This document shows positions 43,505 to 52,695 of a DNA stretch of 64,000 bases, one piece after another; positions within the stretch are counted from its first letter, which is position 1, and each line of letters begins with the position of its first letter. The notes beneath the pieces were generated by a model. That model was given only the letters and a program-made list of their open reading frames with translations. It searched no databases and was not told the origin of the DNA. The stretch is from contig NZ_CP134050.1 in assembly GCF_031583145.1 (NCBI RefSeq), positions 4,639,501 through 4,703,500 of the forward strand. The letters are read 5' to 3'. A program made the translations under genes and the position numbers. Source of the stretch: Brevibacillus brevis (lineage in GTDB: Bacteria > Bacillota > Bacilli > Brevibacillales > Brevibacillaceae).

Positions 43505-44509
43505 TCAACGCAGCAGAAAACCGTCTTTCAGTGGATCGGTCGGGTCGACGACGAATTGGTGGAGGCCGGTGATGAAGGCCTTGCCTTCGATTGTCGGGAT
43601 GATCGCCTCATATTTGCCTACCTGGGTGGTGGCGGTTACGGTGCCGACGAATTGGCTGTTGACGATTCCTTCGTGGACGAACGGCTCCCCGGCTGCCAGC
43701 TGTCCCCGGGCAAACAATGTGGCAAGTCGTGCAGCCGTGCCTGTGCCGCAGGGGGAGCGGTCGATTTGTTTGTCTGCAAATATGGTGACATTGCGCAGGT
43801 GCGAGGTCGGCTTTTTCGGCTCGTCGGAAATGATGACTCCGTAAATGCCGGTGAGCTCGGGTTCCAGCGGGTGGACGACCGTGAGCTTTGATTCGAGCTG
43901 CTCCTTGATCCGGGCTCCCCACTCCTGGAGCTGGGGCAATTGTTCGATTTCCACCTGCACGCCCAAATCTTTCGCCTGCACGACGGCGTAAAAGGCTCCA
44001 CCGAAGGCGACGTCGACAACAAAAGAGCGATCCCCCCACTCGATTGGGACATCCTGGGCAAACACGAAAGAAGGGACGTTTTCAAACGTGACGGACTTCA
44101 CCTGGTCGTCTTCCACCCGCGCCTGCGCCCGGATGCGGCCGGCAGGACTGTCGATGACGAGGCCGTCCTGGACGTCTTCCGCCTTCAATAGTCCTGTTTC
44201 GTATGCAGCCGTGACAACCGCGATGATGCCGTGGCCGCACATGGTGCTGTATCCTTCGTTGTGCATGAACAGCACACCGAACGCCGCATCCGTGCTCACG
44301 GGGGCAGTCATCACGCAGCCGTACATGCCGTGATGGCCCCTCGGTTCGTACATGAGCACACGCCGGATGTCATCCAGCTCCTCGCGAAAGTACTTTCGTT
44401 TCTCGAGAATCGTCTCACCCTTCAGCGGAGGGATGCCGCCTGTAATGATGCGCAGCGGCTCTCCTCCGGTGTGCGAGTCGATGGTTGTAAACAGCTGGTT
44501 GATCTTCAT
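43505..44509 (-). CDS. Proline racemase-family enzyme (hydroxyproline epimerase or dehydratase)
   Basis: 334 residues. Both catalytic cysteines of the family are present: [10 protein letters not shown] (near residue 90) and [14 protein letters not shown] (near 255). A Cys/Cys pair is what racemases and 2-epimerases use; trans-3-hydroxyproline dehydratases usually replace one. It begins [20 protein letters not shown], the family start. As last gene of the hydroxyproline operon it could interconvert trans-4-hydroxy-L-proline and cis-4-hydroxy-D-proline, or act on 3-hydroxyproline. It is about 30-35 percent similar to the frameshifted paralogue at 46910-47934 by eye and may compensate for it. 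Confidence 0.85.
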   Translation of the reverse strand: MKINQLFTTIDSHTGGEPLRIITGGIPPLKGETILEKRKYFREELDDIRRVLMYEPRGHHGMYGCVMTAPVSTDAAFGVLFMHNEGYSTMCGHGIIAVVTAAYETGLLKAEDVQDGLVIDSPAGRIRAQARVEDDQVKSVTFENVPSFVFAQDVPIEWGDRSFVVDVAFGGAFYAVVQAKDLGVQVEIEQLPQLQEWGARIKEQLESKLTVVHPLEPELTGIYGVIISDEPKKPTSHLRNVTIFADKQIDRSPCGTGTAARLATLFARGQLAAGEPFVHEGIVNSQFVGTVTATTQVGKYEAIIPTIEGKAFITGLHQFVVDPTDPLKDGFLLR

Positions 44510-44539
44510 GCCATTCTCCCCCTCCCTTCTATCTCTTGG

Positions 44540-45979
44540 CTACCAGGCATACTTGATCGCGCACGTCTTGACCTCGCTGTAAAACTCCAAAGCGGCCTGT
44601 CCCTGCTCGCGGGTATGGGAGCTGGACTGCTTCATACCGCCGAACGGAGCCTGGTATTCCACACCCGCCGTCTCCTGGTTGACCCGGACCATGCCCGCCT
44701 GCGCCCTCTCCAAAAAGAGATGGGCCTTTGCCAGATCCCGCGTGAACAGCGAGGCGCTCAGACCGTACACCGTCTGATTGCACAGCTCGACGGCCTCTGT
44801 GAAATCATCGGCAGGAAGCATGACGGCCAGCGGACCAAACACTTCCTGTTGCACCAGCGGATGAGACGCTTCCACTCCCTCGACGATCGTCGGGCGGATG
44901 AAATACCCTTGCTCCGCTATGTCTGTCGCAGGGCTTTGGGCGACGAGCCTAGCCTCTTCGTTTGCCACCCCCATGTACTTGTTCACTTTTTCATACTGCT
45001 CCACCGATGCGACCGGCCCCAGGTAAGCCGCGGGATCGAGGGCATCCCCCGCCAGGCACGAGGAGATGGCTTGTTGGAGCCTCTCCGCCAGCTTCTCGTA
45101 GATCGCCTTTTCTGCGATGATCCGGCTGGTCGCCGTACACTTTTGCCCAGCGGATTTGAACGCCCCGCTGAGAAGGATCGGCACGGTCTTGTCGAGGTCG
45201 GCATCGGCCAGGACGACCGCGGCGTTTTTCCCGCCCATCTCCGTCTGGTATTTGATGTTTCGTCCGGCGCAAGCGATGGCGACCTGCCTTCCCGTAGCGG
45301 ACGAGCCCGTAAAGCTGACGGCATCGACGGCGGCTTCCTCCGTGAGCGCCGCACCGACTTCTTTGCCTCGCCCGATCACGAGGTTTAGCACGCCAGCGGG
45401 GAGCCTGGTTTCGGCAAACAGCTCTGCGAGCCGCGTCGCGGTCAAGGAGCTATTCTCTGCGGGCTTCCAGATCACGCTGTTGCCGAGAATCAGGGCAGGG
45501 GCGATTTTCCAGATCGGAATCGCCACCGGAAAATTCCAAGGCGTAATCACCGCCACGACACCGAGCGGCACGCGCCGGGTGAATTGCAGGACATTGGTGT
45601 CAGCGGAGGGAATGACGTTTCCGTTCGCCCGCATGCCCTCTCCCGCGTAGTAGCGCAGCAGGCTCACTCCTCGCGCCACTTCCCCGCGCATTTCGCCGAT
45701 CTGCTTGCCCATCTCCCGGCTCGCCAGCCGTGCCAGCTCATCTGCGTGGGATTCGAGTGCAGCGGCCATTTGGTACAAAATCTCCCCGCGTGCGGCGCCA
45801 GTCATCTGAGCCCACTGTTTCTGCGCATCGCGAGCCGCTTGTTCGGCCGCCAATACGTGGGAGCGGTCGGAAAAATGCACGATCCCGATCTCTTCCGCCG
45901 TACGGGATGGGTTTTGCACCGTCATTTCGCTGCCGGACGGCGTGATCCATTCGCCGCCGATCCAGTTTTTGCTTTGCAT
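44540..45979 (-). CDS. Aldehyde dehydrogenase, probably alpha-ketoglutarate semialdehyde dehydrogenase
   Basis: 479 residues after AAGGAGG. Superfamily features: VITPWNFPVAIPIWKIAPAL (NAD site), FTGSSATGRQVA, catalytic Glu in EMGGKNAAVV and catalytic Cys in SAGQKCTATSRI, with the ending PFGGMKQSSSHTREQG. Many members oxidise 2,5-dioxovalerate (alpha-ketoglutarate semialdehyde) to alpha-ketoglutarate; the position between a DapA-like deaminase and hydroxyproline epimerases makes that the most likely reaction and the end of the pathway. The specificity is inferred from context. Confidence 0.9.
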   Translation of the reverse strand: MQSKNWIGGEWITPSGSEMTVQNPSRTAEEIGIVHFSDRSHVLAAEQAARDAQKQWAQMTGAARGEILYQMAAALESHADELARLASREMGKQIGEMRGEVARGVSLLRYYAGEGMRANGNVIPSADTNVLQFTRRVPLGVVAVITPWNFPVAIPIWKIAPALILGNSVIWKPAENSSLTATRLAELFAETRLPAGVLNLVIGRGKEVGAALTEEAAVDAVSFTGSSATGRQVAIACAGRNIKYQTEMGGKNAAVVLADADLDKTVPILLSGAFKSAGQKCTATSRIIAEKAIYEKLAERLQQAISSCLAGDALDPAAYLGPVASVEQYEKVNKYMGVANEEARLVAQSPATDIAEQGYFIRPTIVEGVEASHPLVQQEVFGPLAVMLPADDFTEAVELCNQTVYGLSASLFTRDLAKAHLFLERAQAGMVRVNQETAGVEYQAPFGGMKQSSSHTREQGQAALEFYSEVKTCAIKYAW

Positions 45980-45994
45980 CGCTGCCCGTCCTCC

Positions 45995-46879
45995 TTATTT
46001 TCCGGCGGCTGTACCAACCGCGTTGTCAAACGCCTTTTTTATCCCGGCATAGTAGTCTTGCGGCAGCGGGAGGCGCGGCGGACGGGTCGGACCTACGGGG
46101 AAGCCTGCCAGCTCCATCATGTATTTGATGGACTGTACCAGCTGTGGACTCGCATCGTAGTGGAACAGCGGCAAAAGGCGGCGATAGAGCGCTTGCGCCT
46201 CTTCCAGCTTTCCGGCCCGGGCCAGCCGGAAGATTTCCACGCCTTCTTTCGGCAACGCGTTCGGTACACCCGCAATCCAACCGGTAGCGCCGATCAGCGC
46301 GCCTTCCATGACCAGATCGTCCACGCCAACCATGACTTCCAGATCCGTTTGGGCCAAAATATCCTGCATGCGGCGGACATCGCCGGAGAACTCCTTGACA
46401 GCGACGACGTTTTCCAGCTTGGCCAGCTCGGCCAGGATGTCCGGAGTCAGGTCGATTTTGTAGTCGTGCGGGTTGTTGTAGGCGATAATCGGCAGCCCTA
46501 CCGTATTCAGCGCTTCGTAGTGGGCGAATACCTCAGGCAAGAGCGGCTTGTAGTTGATCGGCGGCAAAGCCATCACCCCAGCCGCCCCCGCGTCTTTGGA
46601 AAACTGCACCCATTCCACTGCCTGGCGCGTAGACGGAGCGGCAGAGCCGACGACGACCGGGACGCGCCCTTTTGCTGCGGTGATGACCGTCTGAATCACC
46701 TTGGCCCGCTCCTCCGCCGTCATCGTCGCGTATTCCCCGAGGGAGCCGGACGGCACGAGACCGTCTACGCCCTCCTGAATGAGCCATTCGCACAGCTCGG
46801 TGAGACGCTTGTAATCGACCTCGTAGTCGTTCGTAAACGGAGTGACAATCGCCACATAAACACCTGCAAACTTCGTCAT
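45995..46879 (-). CDS. DapA/NAL-family lyase, probable pyrroline-4-hydroxy-2-carboxylate deaminase
   Basis: 294 residues with GGAGAGGAG before its ATG. A TIM-barrel class I aldolase-type enzyme: GVYVAIVTPFTNDYEVDYKR, the Gly-rich VPSGSLGEYATMTAEER, the Tyr in PIIAYNNPHDYK and the Schiff-base lysine in VVAVKEFSGD. The bacterial hydroxyproline pathway uses such a protein (HypD/LhpC) to turn delta-1-pyrroline-4-hydroxy-2-carboxylate into alpha-ketoglutarate semialdehyde plus ammonia. Flanking epimerase, D-amino-acid dehydrogenase and aldehyde dehydrogenase genes support this assignment over dihydrodipicolinate synthase. Confidence 0.9.
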   Translation of the reverse strand: MTKFAGVYVAIVTPFTNDYEVDYKRLTELCEWLIQEGVDGLVPSGSLGEYATMTAEERAKVIQTVITAAKGRVPVVVGSAAPSTRQAVEWVQFSKDAGAAGVMALPPINYKPLLPEVFAHYEALNTVGLPIIAYNNPHDYKIDLTPDILAELAKLENVVAVKEFSGDVRRMQDILAQTDLEVMVGVDDLVMEGALIGATGWIAGVPNALPKEGVEIFRLARAGKLEEAQALYRRLLPLFHYDASPQLVQSIKYMMELAGFPVGPTRPPRLPLPQDYYAGIKKAFDNAVGTAAGK

Positions 46880-46909
46880 TGTGCATGCTCCTCTCCAAAT
46901 CGGATGGTT

Positions 46910-47934
46910 TTAATGGTCGGTCGACGGCGGGATCAGCAGGAAGCCTGCTGCCAGCTCATCGTCCGGATGGTAAAAGATCGTATGCTTGCCCATCAGCCAG
47001 GCACTGCCCGCGATTTCGGTCACGACCGCAGGCAGTCCGCCCTCCTCGGTCGCCTCCAGCACCTTTCCCGTGAACAAGGAGCCAACGATGCTCTCATGCA
47101 CGAAAGGCTCGCCGATGCCGATTTCCCCTTTGGCGTACAGCGTCGCCAGCTTTGCCGACGTGCCCGTGCCGCAGGGCGAGCGGTCGATGCACCGGGCGGG
47201 ACGACGACCGTGTTTTTCACGTCGGCATCCGGGTGGCTGGGCGCGGTAAAAAACTCCACATGCGTGAGCCCTCGTATGAAGTCTTTCTGCGGATGTACGA
47301 CCTCGATGGCTTGATTGACCGCCTTGCGGATGCGAACGGCGGTGTCGACAATGGCGGACGCTTTCGAGGGAAGCAGCTCCAGACCGAGCTTTCCCGCGTC
47401 CGTGATCGCGTAAAAATTGCCTCCGTAAGCGATGTCGCACGTGACGGCGCCCAATCCCTCGACTTGGACCGTCACATCTTGCCGGTACAAAAACGCGGGA
47501 ATATTGCGAAAGGAAACCTGTTGTGCCCGACCGGACTCGACGCGAATCTCCACTTCCACCAGCCCGGCCGGCGTATCCAGCTTGAGCTTGGTGACCGGCT
47601 CCGAAACGGGGATCATCCCGGTCTCGACAAGCGTAGTGCAAAGCCCGATCGTATCGTGCCCGCACATCGGCAGGTAGCCGCCCGTCTCGATGTAGATGAC
47701 CCCTACGTCCGCTTCGGGATGGCACGGCTCGACCAGCAAGGCCCCTGACATCACGTCGTGTCCCCGCGGCTCATACATGAGCAAGGTGCGAATCCAGTCG
47801 TACTCTTCTTTCATGTGCAGCATTTTTTCCGCCATCGTCTTGCCCTCGAGCTTCGGCAGTCCGCTAATGACGGTCCGCGTCGGATTTCCGCCGGTATGCG
47901 TATCCACCGTGCTAAAGACCCGGCTCGCTTTCAT
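46910..47934 (-). pseudogene. 4-hydroxyproline 2-epimerase/proline racemase, one frameshift
   Basis: ATG 47934 (after AAAGGGGTG) overlaps the stop of the preceding oxidoreductase. The frame is good for about 247 codons: FSTVDTHTGGNPTRTVISGL, MCGHDTIGLCTTLVETG (first catalytic Cys) and on to NTVVVPPG. Near 47,185-47,200 the reading shifts; the other frame continues exactly as expected with [20 protein letters not shown] (second Cys) to AAGFLLIPPSTDH and stops at 46910. One inserted or deleted base accounts for it. Unless this is a sequencing error, the second active-site half is lost. MCGHDT is the usual form in true hydroxyproline 2-epimerases. Confidence 0.85.
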
Positions 47935-49130
47935 CGATGCAACACCCCTTTCTGAGTAAACCTGTCGTGGCGGAGCGGCTCGGTCGGGATGATGGTGTCG
48001 CTTTTCCCGTGCAGCATTTCCGACACGAGCTTGCCTGTGACCGCTGCGAGGCTGATGCCGTCTCCCTCATGCCCGGCCGCGATGAAGTAGCCGGGGACTT
48101 CCTCCACGCGGGAGACGATCGGCAAGTGATCCTCCGTCCATGGCCGCAGCCCGCAGTACGTCCGGATCACCGCAAAATCGGCAATCTTCGGGTAGTAGCG
48201 CAGAGCTCGTCTGGCCATGCAGCGCACGACATTAAGGTCGACTTTGGTATCGAATCCGACGAACTGACGGCTGGATCCGATCAGGAAGTTTTGGCTTTCC
48301 GTCGGTTCGAACACCAGCGCCACACCGTATTTCTCCGTTTCTTCGTCCACCTGGCGCTGACCGCCGAACTTGGAAATGAGATAGCCAAACTCCATGACCT
48401 TGCGCAGCCCGACAGGCTTCTGCCGGGATGCGACGATCAAGTGGCCCTTGCGTGGATGAATGGGAATATCGACGCCGACCATTTGCCCTACCAGCGGGGC
48501 CCATACACCAGCCGCATTGACGACTTGCTTCGCGGTGAAGCTGCCCGAGTCCGTCTCCAGATGAAACGTACCAGTCGCCTGATCTCGCCTCACTGTCTTG
48601 ACCTCTGTACGCTGCCTGATCCGTGCGCCATGCTTTTTGGCCCCTTCGAACAGGGCGAAGGTGAGCAGGTACGGGTTGACGGTCGAGTCCGTCGCGCATT
48701 CGAGCCCGCCAAGCAGATCGTCCGCAAAATAAGGGGACTCCTGCCGGATGTCGGCGCGGTCCAGCATGCGAAACGGCAGCCCCGCTTCCTTTTGCCGCCT
48801 CACCCACTCCTCGGCCGCTTCCATCTCCGCCTCTGTCTCACAGACGAGTATGCTCCCCGGTGCCCGGTACTCGAACGAATGCTCGAGCTCACGGCTCAGC
48901 TCCTCCACCAGCATTTGGCTTTTCAGCGACATCTGGCTGTCGAAGCCGGGGTCCTTGTCGATCGCCAGGATGTTGCCGTCGCAGCGGGAGGATGTCCCCG
49001 CAGCCAGCTCTCCTTTCTCCAGCACCACGACGTCAAGGCCGGACTTGGCTGCGTAATAGGCGATCGCTCCTCCGATAATGCCGCCTCCGATTACGGCGAT
49101 CTCGGCATGGGATTGCGTAGGTACCGTCAT
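47931..49130 (-). CDS. FAD-dependent D-hydroxyproline dehydrogenase, DAO-type subunit
   Basis: 399 residues of the D-amino-acid/glycine oxidase fold: EIAVIGGGIIGGAIAYYAAK (FAD-binding GxGxxG), VVVLEKGELAAGTSSRCDGN, HPRKGHLIVASRQ and the C-terminal GHEGDGISLAAVTGKLVSEML. It is the first gene of the minus-strand catabolic operon with a sigma-54 promoter 48-64 bases upstream. In multi-subunit HcnABC-like amino-acid dehydrogenases this is the beta (HcnC) subunit that oxidises the imino acid; the alpha and ferredoxin subunits are encoded at 58,948-60,755. The predicted reaction is cis-4-hydroxy-D-proline to delta-1-pyrroline-4-hydroxy-2-carboxylate. Confidence 0.88.
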   Translation of the reverse strand: MTVPTQSHAEIAVIGGGIIGGAIAYYAAKSGLDVVVLEKGELAAGTSSRCDGNILAIDKDPGFDSQMSLKSQMLVEELSRELEHSFEYRAPGSILVCETEAEMEAAEEWVRRQKEAGLPFRMLDRADIRQESPYFADDLLGGLECATDSTVNPYLLTFALFEGAKKHGARIRQRTEVKTVRRDQATGTFHLETDSGSFTAKQVVNAAGVWAPLVGQMVGVDIPIHPRKGHLIVASRQKPVGLRKVMEFGYLISKFGGQRQVDEETEKYGVALVFEPTESQNFLIGSSRQFVGFDTKVDLNVVRCMARRALRYYPKIADFAVIRTYCGLRPWTEDHLPIVSRVEEVPGYFIAAGHEGDGISLAAVTGKLVSEMLHGKSDTIIPTEPLRHDRFTQKGVLHR

Positions 49131-49177
49131 GGCTGATTCTCCTCGAAAATGATTATGGACCTTCCACTTTTCGTAAT

Positions 49178-49194
49178 TGCAAAGCGCATGCCAA
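49178..49194 (-). promoter_or_regulatory. Sigma-54 promoter of the hydroxyproline catabolic operon
   Basis: Minus strand TTGGCATGCGCTTTGCA: TGGCAT and TTGCA with GG-N10-GC spacing, a nearly perfect match. The start codon of 47931-49130 is 48 bases beyond it. Confidence 0.9.
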
Positions 49195-49234
49195 CCGGAT
49201 TTTGCTGATTTCCCTCCTCCTTTGTCTAAATTCT

Positions 49235-49262
49235 TTTACAATTCAATCGCGCTATGTATAAT
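49235..49262 (+). promoter_or_regulatory. Sigma-A promoter of the sigma-54 activator gene
   Basis: TTTACA (49235-49240), 16 bases, TATAAT (49257-49262), 50 bases before the TTG start at 49312. Divergent from the sigma-54 promoter at 49178. Confidence 0.65.
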
Positions 49263-49311
49263 AAGCAAGAAAGTGTTGATGATTTTATACACTCCGAAAA
49301 GGGTGAGCAGG

Positions 49312-51012
49312 TTGAAGCATCAATTGCCTGATATCGCGAAAATCATGCAGTCAAACTTTTGCGTCTGCCAATTGGATGAGTTGGCGTTCGTGGATGCGAA
49401 GGACAATCTGTTTGTTTTTGTACAGGCGGACAGCCGCTGGCACGCCGCCCCCGCAGCCCGTCTGACGGCAGAGAACCGGACGCTGCTGTCCGATTGGCCC
49501 TGGGAGCCGACTGTCGCGATCTCACAGGACACTCCCCTGGCGCAGGCGGTTCCACTCCTGACAGCGCATCACGCACTGCTGGTCATGAATGCTGCGGGTC
49601 ATCCGACAGGCTATCTGGACCGAAGCACCGTGCTGAACGCCGTTTTTTCCTCGTATGAAGTGCTCGAGGCCTACTTTCAGACGATGATCAAAACGATGGA
49701 CGCCTCCATTTCCGTCATCGATGAAGAGACAAAGATCGTAGTCTGGACAGAGGGAGCGGAGCGCATCTTTTCCTTGAGAAGCAAAGACGTGCTCAGCCAT
49801 CCCATCACCGACTTTTTCCCGCTCGACATGCTGGAGACGCTCAAATCGCTCACCACCGGACAGTCCGTCTACCGTCACCAGCACCAGCCTCGCGAAGACC
49901 TGGTCGTCCTGATCAATACAAACCCCATTTACCTGCACGACAAGATCATCGGAGCAGTGGCCGCCGAAACGGACATTACGAGCCAGGTGCGGCTCAATCA
50001 GGAGCTGCTCAACGTCAACAAGAAAGTGCTTCATTTGCAGCAGGAAATGGCCCGAATGAGCCCTGCAGCCGACCCCTTCCAGCCGATCAAGGGAACCAGT
50101 CAGGCGATTCGCCAGATCAAAGGAATGATTCAAAAGCTGAAGGCAACCCAAGCCACTGTCCTGATCCTGGGGGAAAGCGGTGTCGGGAAGGAGCTGTTCG
50201 CCAAAGCGGTGCACGACGTGCGGGAAGGTCCGGACGCCCCGTTTATCGCCATCAACTGCGGAGCGATTTCGCCGACGCTGTTCGAGAGCGAGCTGTTCGG
50301 CTATGAAAAAGGGGCTTTTTCCGGTGCGGATCAAAAAGGGAAAAAAGGGATGATCGAGCTGGCGCGCGGGGGGACACTGTTTCTGGATGAGGTCGGAGAA
50401 ATGCCGCTGGACATGCAGGTGAAGCTGCTGCGCGTGCTGCAGGAGAAAAAATACTATCCCGTAGGCGGCACGAGGCAGATCGAAGCCGACTTCCGCATCG
50501 TCGCCGCCACGAATAAAAATCTCGAGGAACTGGTGAAGGAAGGAAAGTTTCGCGAGGACCTGTTCTACCGCATCAATGTGGTGACCTTGAAAATTCCTCC
50601 GCTGCGAGAGCGCATCGAGGATACGATCGAACTGGCGCATTTTTTCCTCTACGAATTTTCTTTACGCTACAATCGTCCCATTCATGCCATTTCGCAGAAC
50701 GTCATGCAAAATTTGCTGCAATACGACTGGCCCGGCAATATCCGCGAGCTGAGAAACGCCATCGAGCGTCTGGTGGTGTTTGCGACCGACGGGACGATCA
50801 AGGAAGAAGACTTGCCGTATTCCCTGCAAGGCGGGCATAAGCCCTCGCCGCCTCCATTGCCGGGCGAGCTGATTTCGCTGCAAGCGGAGCTCGAGGCGCA
50901 TGAACGCCGCGTCATTTTGCGGGCGATCGAGCTGGAGAACGGAAACAAGCAGGCCGCGGCCAAGCGGCTCGGGATTTCCCGGGCGACGCTTTATAACAAG
51001 TTGAATAAGTAG
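49312..51012 (+). CDS. Sigma-54-dependent transcriptional activator (CBS/PAS-AAA-Fis type)
   Basis: 566 residues from TTG 49312, preceded by AAAAGGGTGAG; the upstream frame contains the promoter. Residues about 60-105 look like a CBS-type segment (VAISQDTPLAQAVPLLTAHH), 115-240 a PAS sensor (SISVIDEETKIVVWTEGAER). The AAA domain (about 255-490) has Walker A GESGVGKE, the sigma-54 contact loop as GAFSGAD (variant of GAFTGA) and Walker B GGTLFLDE. A Fis-type helix-turn-helix ends the protein (NKQAAAKRLGISRATLYNKL). It resembles Bacillus RocR/YqiR-type activators. Lying divergent from the catabolic operon, it most probably activates the four sigma-54 promoters found here in response to hydroxyproline or an intermediate. 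Confidence 0.93.
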   Translation: MKHQLPDIAKIMQSNFCVCQLDELAFVDAKDNLFVFVQADSRWHAAPAARLTAENRTLLSDWPWEPTVAISQDTPLAQAVPLLTAHHALLVMNAAGHPTGYLDRSTVLNAVFSSYEVLEAYFQTMIKTMDASISVIDEETKIVVWTEGAERIFSLRSKDVLSHPITDFFPLDMLETLKSLTTGQSVYRHQHQPREDLVVLINTNPIYLHDKIIGAVAAETDITSQVRLNQELLNVNKKVLHLQQEMARMSPAADPFQPIKGTSQAIRQIKGMIQKLKATQATVLILGESGVGKELFAKAVHDVREGPDAPFIAINCGAISPTLFESELFGYEKGAFSGADQKGKKGMIELARGGTLFLDEVGEMPLDMQVKLLRVLQEKKYYPVGGTRQIEADFRIVAATNKNLEELVKEGKFREDLFYRINVVTLKIPPLRERIEDTIELAHFFLYEFSLRYNRPIHAISQNVMQNLLQYDWPGNIRELRNAIERLVVFATDGTIKEEDLPYSLQGGHKPSPPPLPGELISLQAELEAHERRVILRAIELENGNKQAAAKRLGISRATLYNKLNK

Positions 51013-51013
51013 C

Positions 51014-51045
51014 AAAAAAGCAGCCTCCTCCAGGCTGCTTTTTCT
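51014..51045. terminator. Bidirectional terminator between activator gene and Liv operon
   Basis: AAAAAAGCAGCC pairs with GGCTGCTTTTT around TCCTCCA; serves the plus-strand activator gene and the minus-strand transport operon. Confidence 0.92.
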
Positions 51046-51058
51046 CACTTCACTACCC

Positions 51059-51160
51059 CTACTTTCGGAAAAAAAACGAGAAAAGACGCCGATAGACGAT
51101 GCGACGGTGGCTTCCCCTTCTGGGGGGCAGCGCCTCTGACAAAATGCGGACCCATTCCAT
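51059..51160 (-). CDS. Possible 33-residue basic peptide gene
   Basis: ATG 51160 preceded by AAAGGAGGAA at ideal spacing, 45 bases after the livF-like stop and just before the operon terminator. The peptide begins MEWVRILSEALPPRRGS and ends in an arginine- and phenylalanine-rich tail (RRLFSFFFRK). No family is known. The strong ribosome site is the only support; it could be a remnant or a true small protein at the end of the transport operon. Confidence 0.4.
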   Translation of the reverse strand: MEWVRILSEALPPRRGSHRRIVYRRLFSFFFRK

Positions 51161-51205
51161 GGTTGATTCCTCCTTTGTCTGATGGACGTGCAGCCTTCCA
51201 CGCTC

Positions 51206-51922
51206 CTACGCACCCAGGTACGCTTTTACGATGGACTCGTCGCTGCGGAGCACTTCCGCCGTATTTTCCATGACGATCCGTCCCGTCTCGAGCACGTAGC
51301 CTCGGTGGGCCAGGCGCAAAGCGGCCTTGGCGTTTTGTTCGATCAAAAGGACCGTCGTTCCTTGCTGGTTGATTTCCTTTATGATTTGCATGATCTCTTG
51401 CACAATGATCGGGGCGAGCCCCATAGACGGTTCATCCAGCATCAGGAGCTTGGGGCGGGCCATGAGACCCCGGCAGATCGCCAGCATTTGCTGTTCCCCG
51501 CCGCTGAGTGTGCCCCCGAGCTGTCCGCTGCGCTCCCTCAACCTGGGAAACAAGGTAAAGGCCCGTTCGATTCCTTCCGCGATAAACGCCCTGTCTTTTC
51601 TCTGTGTGAATCCGCCCAGCTCCAGATTTTCGCGGACGGTCAGGCCGGCGAAGATGCGGCGTCCTTCCGGCACGTGAACGACGCCTGCCTCCACGATCTG
51701 ATGGGGGGACTTGCCGACGAGGCTGTTCCCCTCCAGGCGGATGTCGCCGCCCCCGGGGGAAACGAGTCCGGAGATGGTTTTGAGCGTCGTGCTTTTCCCG
51801 GCTCCGTTGCTTCCTAGCAAAGCGACAATCTCTCCCTGTCGCACCTCGAGGCTGATCCCTTTCAGCGCCTCGATCTTCCCGTAAAACGAATGCACGTCAT
51901 GGATCGTCAGGAGGGCGCTCAT
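51206..51922 (-). CDS. livF: Liv-type ABC transporter ATP-binding protein (LivF-like)
   Basis: 238 residues: Walker A GSNGAGKSTT, signature GGTLSGGEQQMLAICRGLM, Walker B LLMLDEPSMGLA, H-loop LLIEQNAK. Opening with a FYGKIEALKGISLEV segment and ending ESIVKAYLGA is typical of LivF. It forms an ATPase heterodimer with the LivG-like protein, whose gene overlaps by four bases. This HAAT-class importer normally carries branched-chain or other amino acids and amides; with hydroxyproline genes on both sides it may import hydroxyproline or a related compound. Confidence 0.9.
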   Translation of the reverse strand: MSALLTIHDVHSFYGKIEALKGISLEVRQGEIVALLGSNGAGKSTTLKTISGLVSPGGGDIRLEGNSLVGKSPHQIVEAGVVHVPEGRRIFAGLTVRENLELGGFTQRKDRAFIAEGIERAFTLFPRLRERSGQLGGTLSGGEQQMLAICRGLMARPKLLMLDEPSMGLAPIIVQEIMQIIKEINQQGTTVLLIEQNAKAALRLAHRGYVLETGRIVMENTAEVLRSDESIVKAYLGA

Positions 51923-52695
51923 CCGACCTCCTCCTTCCCGAGGTAAGCCTCAACCACACGGGGATCGTTCAGGACGTCTTGAGGCGATCCCTCGGCGATT
52001 TTTTGTCCGTAGTCGAGCACGATGACCCGATCCGAGATTTTCTTGATCAGGCCCATGTCGTGCTCGATGATGACTACCGTCAGCAGGTAGACATCGCGGA
52101 TGCGCCGGATCAGGGCGATGAGGTTTTCTTTCTCCTCGTAGTTCAATCCTGCAGCCGGCTCATCCAAAAGCAGCACGCGCGGCTTCGTCGCCAGCGCCCT
52201 GGCGATCTCCAGGTAGCGCTGTGCCCCGTACGGCAAATGTTTGGCGATGCGCTGGGCGTATTCGCTGATGCCGACGAACTGCAGACAAGCCATAGCCGTC
52301 TCTTCGATCAGCTGTTCTTCCTGCCTTTGGGCCCGCGTCCGCCACAGCGCTCCCCACACCGCCTGACTGGTGCGGCTGTGCATGCCCGACTTGACGTTGT
52401 CCAGTACCGTCAGATTGGGAAACAGCCGCAGGTTCTGAAACGTGCGGGCCATCCCCAATCGAGTGATCTGGCTCGGCTTTTTGCCCACGAGGTTTTCGTC
52501 GTCCAGCAGGATTTGTCCGGCGGTCGGCCGGTAGAAGCCCGTTACCATGTTAAATACGGAGGTTTTCCCCGCACCGTTCGGCCCGATGACGCTGGTGATG
52601 GAGCCCTCCTCGACAGCAAAGCTCAAATCGCTCACCGCCGTCAAGCCGCCGAACTTAAGCGTTATATTTGTGAGTGTCAAGGCCGACTTCGACAT
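51919..52695 (-). CDS. livG: Liv-type ABC transporter ATP-binding protein (LivG-like)
   Basis: 258 residues: Walker A GPNGAGKTSV, LARTF-type Q-loop (MARTFQNLRLFPNLTVLDNV), a variant signature LPYGAQRYLEIARAL in place of LSGGQ as usual for LivG, Walker B VLLLDEPAAGLN and VVIIEHDMGLI. The start at ATG 52695 lies 41 bases inside the end of the LivM-like gene; AAAGGGGGAC upstream supports it. Partner of LivF in the same importer. Confidence 0.9.
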   Translation of the reverse strand: MSKSALTLTNITLKFGGLTAVSDLSFAVEEGSITSVIGPNGAGKTSVFNMVTGFYRPTAGQILLDDENLVGKKPSQITRLGMARTFQNLRLFPNLTVLDNVKSGMHSRTSQAVWGALWRTRAQRQEEQLIEETAMACLQFVGISEYAQRIAKHLPYGAQRYLEIARALATKPRVLLLDEPAAGLNYEEKENLIALIRRIRDVYLLTVVIIEHDMGLIKKISDRVIVLDYGQKIAEGSPQDVLNDPRVVEAYLGKEEVG

